In this document: piece by piece, positions 63,501 to 64,000 of the stretch
Layout: each line of letters begins with the position of its first letter
Numbering within the stretch: the stretch's first letter is position 1
Assembly (NCBI RefSeq): GCF_001039355.2
Contig: NW_019775554.1
Location: 128,980-192,979, forward strand
Direction: 5' to 3'
Length of the DNA: 64,000 nt
Source: Lingula anatina
Taxonomy: Eukaryota; Brachiopoda; Lingulata; Lingulida; Lingulidae
Position numbers and translations under genes: made by a program
The notes under the pieces: model-generated
Databases searched by the model: none
What the model saw: the letters and a program-made list of their open reading frames with translations, nothing else
What the model was told of the DNA's origin: nothing

Positions 63501-64000
63501 GAAAATGAGTTGTGAATATCTAACATACAGTTCTGATGTTAAAAACATGCAGGCCTGGGTTGACTAGTGATCAGGCAGTACCTTGCATGCATTGGGATGC
63601 AGGTGTAGCAGTTGACATATAGCTTGATACAACTGTGAGATGCCGTATGCATGTTTCTTCTTCAGGGTTTGAAGAGCCATGCAGTTACAATGTTTGAAGT
63701 GGGAAAACTCAACGATGAGTCACTGGACAGCTTCTTATCAGAACTAGATAAGGTAAATTTTTCTGTTTAAACTACATTGAATCAGTTTGAAGCTGCTTAA
63801 GTCATGTGATAAACTGTGCATGCAAACACACAAAAAAGGCCAAGGAAGGGGAGAAATCAGGAATTTGTTTTAATTTCTTAAATTTAACATACTGCATCTG
63901 CTTTACCTTTGATTTATGGGTATTAAATTTTTCCAAGGTTAATGCATCAGCTGAAGGAGAAGCACAGAGGTACTTTGACCATGCAGTAACTTTGAGAGAC
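50204..64000 (+). CDS. FAM91A1: FAM91A1, N-terminal part (runs off the window)
   Basis: Exons: 50204-50275 (start, [15 protein letters not shown]), 54034-54101, 54224-54337, 54563-54653, 55070-55132, 55369-55475, 57749-57787, 58032-58138, 58502-58608, 58954-59051, 63666-63752 and 63938-64000 (cut by the window end). All join in compatible phases. The match to vertebrate FAM91A1 is clear at '[20 protein letters not shown]', 'YITEEDVK', '[12 protein letters not shown]', '[12 protein letters not shown]', '[20 protein letters not shown]' and '[13 protein letters not shown]'. FAM91A1 binds TBC1D23 and WDR11 at the trans-Golgi, where it helps capture endosome-derived vesicles tethered by golgin-97/golgin-245. 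Between exon 1 (phase 0) and 54034 (which needs one base before it) roughly a hundred residues are missing; they probably lie in the 52539-53460 gap. The linker at 58081-58608 is poorly conserved, as expected. Confidence 0.95.
51148..51221. repeat. (TG)n microsatellite
   Basis: About 37 uninterrupted TG units in FAM91A1 intron 1. Confidence 0.97.
51330..51393. mobile_element. Partial MITE of the GATCGATCTA family
   Basis: The sequence 'cattcccatagatttagatc' followed by 'gacctaactccctgggggtt' matches only the ends of the 25216-25434 element, as if the interior were deleted. Confidence 0.6.
52395..52538 (+). promoter_or_regulatory. Promoter-like sequence with ATG before the gap
   Basis: Two ACGTCA half-sites (CRE-like) at about 52420 and 52434 precede 'ccaacatggcggaaatcgc', a YY1-like start context, and an open frame beginning [16 protein letters not shown] that runs into the gap. 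It looks like the 5' end of a gene or a transposon-borne promoter. The frame does not match FAM91A1, and I do not recognise it. Confidence 0.3.
52539..53460. other. Assembly gap (922 N)
   Basis: Undetermined bases. FAM91A1 residues between exon 1 and 54034 are expected in or around it. Confidence 1.
53649..53723. mobile_element. Partial copy of the 42-bp-TIR MITE
   Basis: 'gagccgagatttaattactg', 'tggggaggcggagagactat' and 'agattagg' correspond to the centre and right arm of 8661-8812, with mismatches and a deletion. The left arm is not visible and may be in the gap or lost. Confidence 0.75.
55807..57424. mobile_element. ~1.6-kb nested element with ATTGTACCACCAG termini
   Basis: The left end 'attgtaccaccag' and the right end 'ctggtggtacaat' are exact 13-bp inverted repeats. 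The interior has no transposase frame but carries 3-4 tandem units of about 145 bp (56772-57275). It could be a large non-autonomous DNA transposon. Confidence 0.65.
56772..57275. repeat. ~145-bp tandem repeat, 3-4 units
   Basis: Units begin with 'tatctccaaaactggcagag' and include 'ggaagtcatatactggcaat' and 'attgacctttgacctacttt'. The third is shortened and the fourth partial. Later units carry internal deletions. Confidence 0.88.
60022..60190. mobile_element. 169-bp hAT-like MITE, CAGGGGYGGATYYAG termini
   Basis: The left end 'caggggtggatttag' and the right end 'ctggatccgcccctg' are imperfect 15-bp inverted repeats of the CAGnGG type common in hAT elements. Inside, 'gaagac(g/t)gtcag' recurs in both directions. 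An exact 8-bp target duplication is not evident. Confidence 0.65.
60411..60449 (+). CDS. FAM91A1: Candidate 39-nt cassette exon of FAM91A1
   Basis: 'gatgtttcag' precedes and 'gtaagtgg' follows an open 39-nt segment encoding [13 protein letters not shown]. It has phase 0 at both ends, exactly the phase of the surrounding junction (…GNLSP / GLKSHAV…), so including or skipping it keeps the frame. Vertebrate FAM91A1 as I recall it has no insert here (SPNLKSHAV). Either it is an alternatively used small exon or a chance match of acceptor and donor. Confidence 0.45.

Larger units (their letters stand above)
59052..63665 (+). other. Long FAM91A1 intron
   Basis: 4.6 kb between phase-0 exons. It holds a CAGGGG-ended MITE (60022-60190) and a candidate 39-nt exon (60411-60449). 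The frame at 62705-62911 has no signature. Confidence 0.75.

Overview
This is a stretch of nuclear DNA from a bilaterian invertebrate. The genes have many short exons with GT-AG borders and consistent phases. The DNA is AT-rich, with long introns, (TG)n, (AG)n and (AAT)n microsatellites, a LINE tail, many short inverted-repeat transposons (MITEs) and an assembly gap. The proteins recognised (IPP kelch protein, an activin-type ligand, FAM91A1) are shared by bilaterians, so the phylum cannot be fixed from the window; a mollusc, annelid or invertebrate deuterostome would all fit.

Layout. (1) Positions 1-7222: the last two coding exons of an IPP-type kelch gene on +, with MITEs and a degenerate tandem repeat upstream. 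(2) Positions 7223-19228: repeat-rich, mostly non-coding DNA. It holds a 42-bp-TIR MITE, a foldback element built of about 15-bp units, a GC-rich decayed island, a perfect 46-bp inverted repeat, long-TIR MITEs and one possible orphan terminal exon on -. (3) Positions 19229-26952: a complete three-exon activin/inhibin-beta-like gene on +, encoding 406 aa with a furin site and a nine-cysteine mature domain. (4) Positions 34794-48908, on -: a 13-exon gene whose exons join without a frame break into a 684-aa protein. Its order is EF-hand-like motifs, charged coiled coil, helical-hairpin repeats, a region that reads like the dynein heavy-chain stalk head (microtubule-binding domain), and a basic tail. 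(5) Positions 50204-64000 on +: FAM91A1, head-to-head with the previous gene and running off the right edge. Part of its N-terminal coding is missing, probably in the 922-bp N gap. It also carries a possible 39-nt in-frame extra exon.

The genes do not form one pathway. IPP is a kelch protein of the BTB class, the activin-like gene encodes a secreted ligand, FAM91A1 acts in vesicle tethering at the trans-Golgi, and the EF-hand/stalk protein is most likely cytoskeletal or ciliary. The item I rate most interesting is the stand-alone dynein-stalk-like domain in a protein with EF-hands and no AAA motor. Next are the foldback element with mirrored minisatellite arms, the perfect inverted repeat and the nested element in a FAM91A1 intron.
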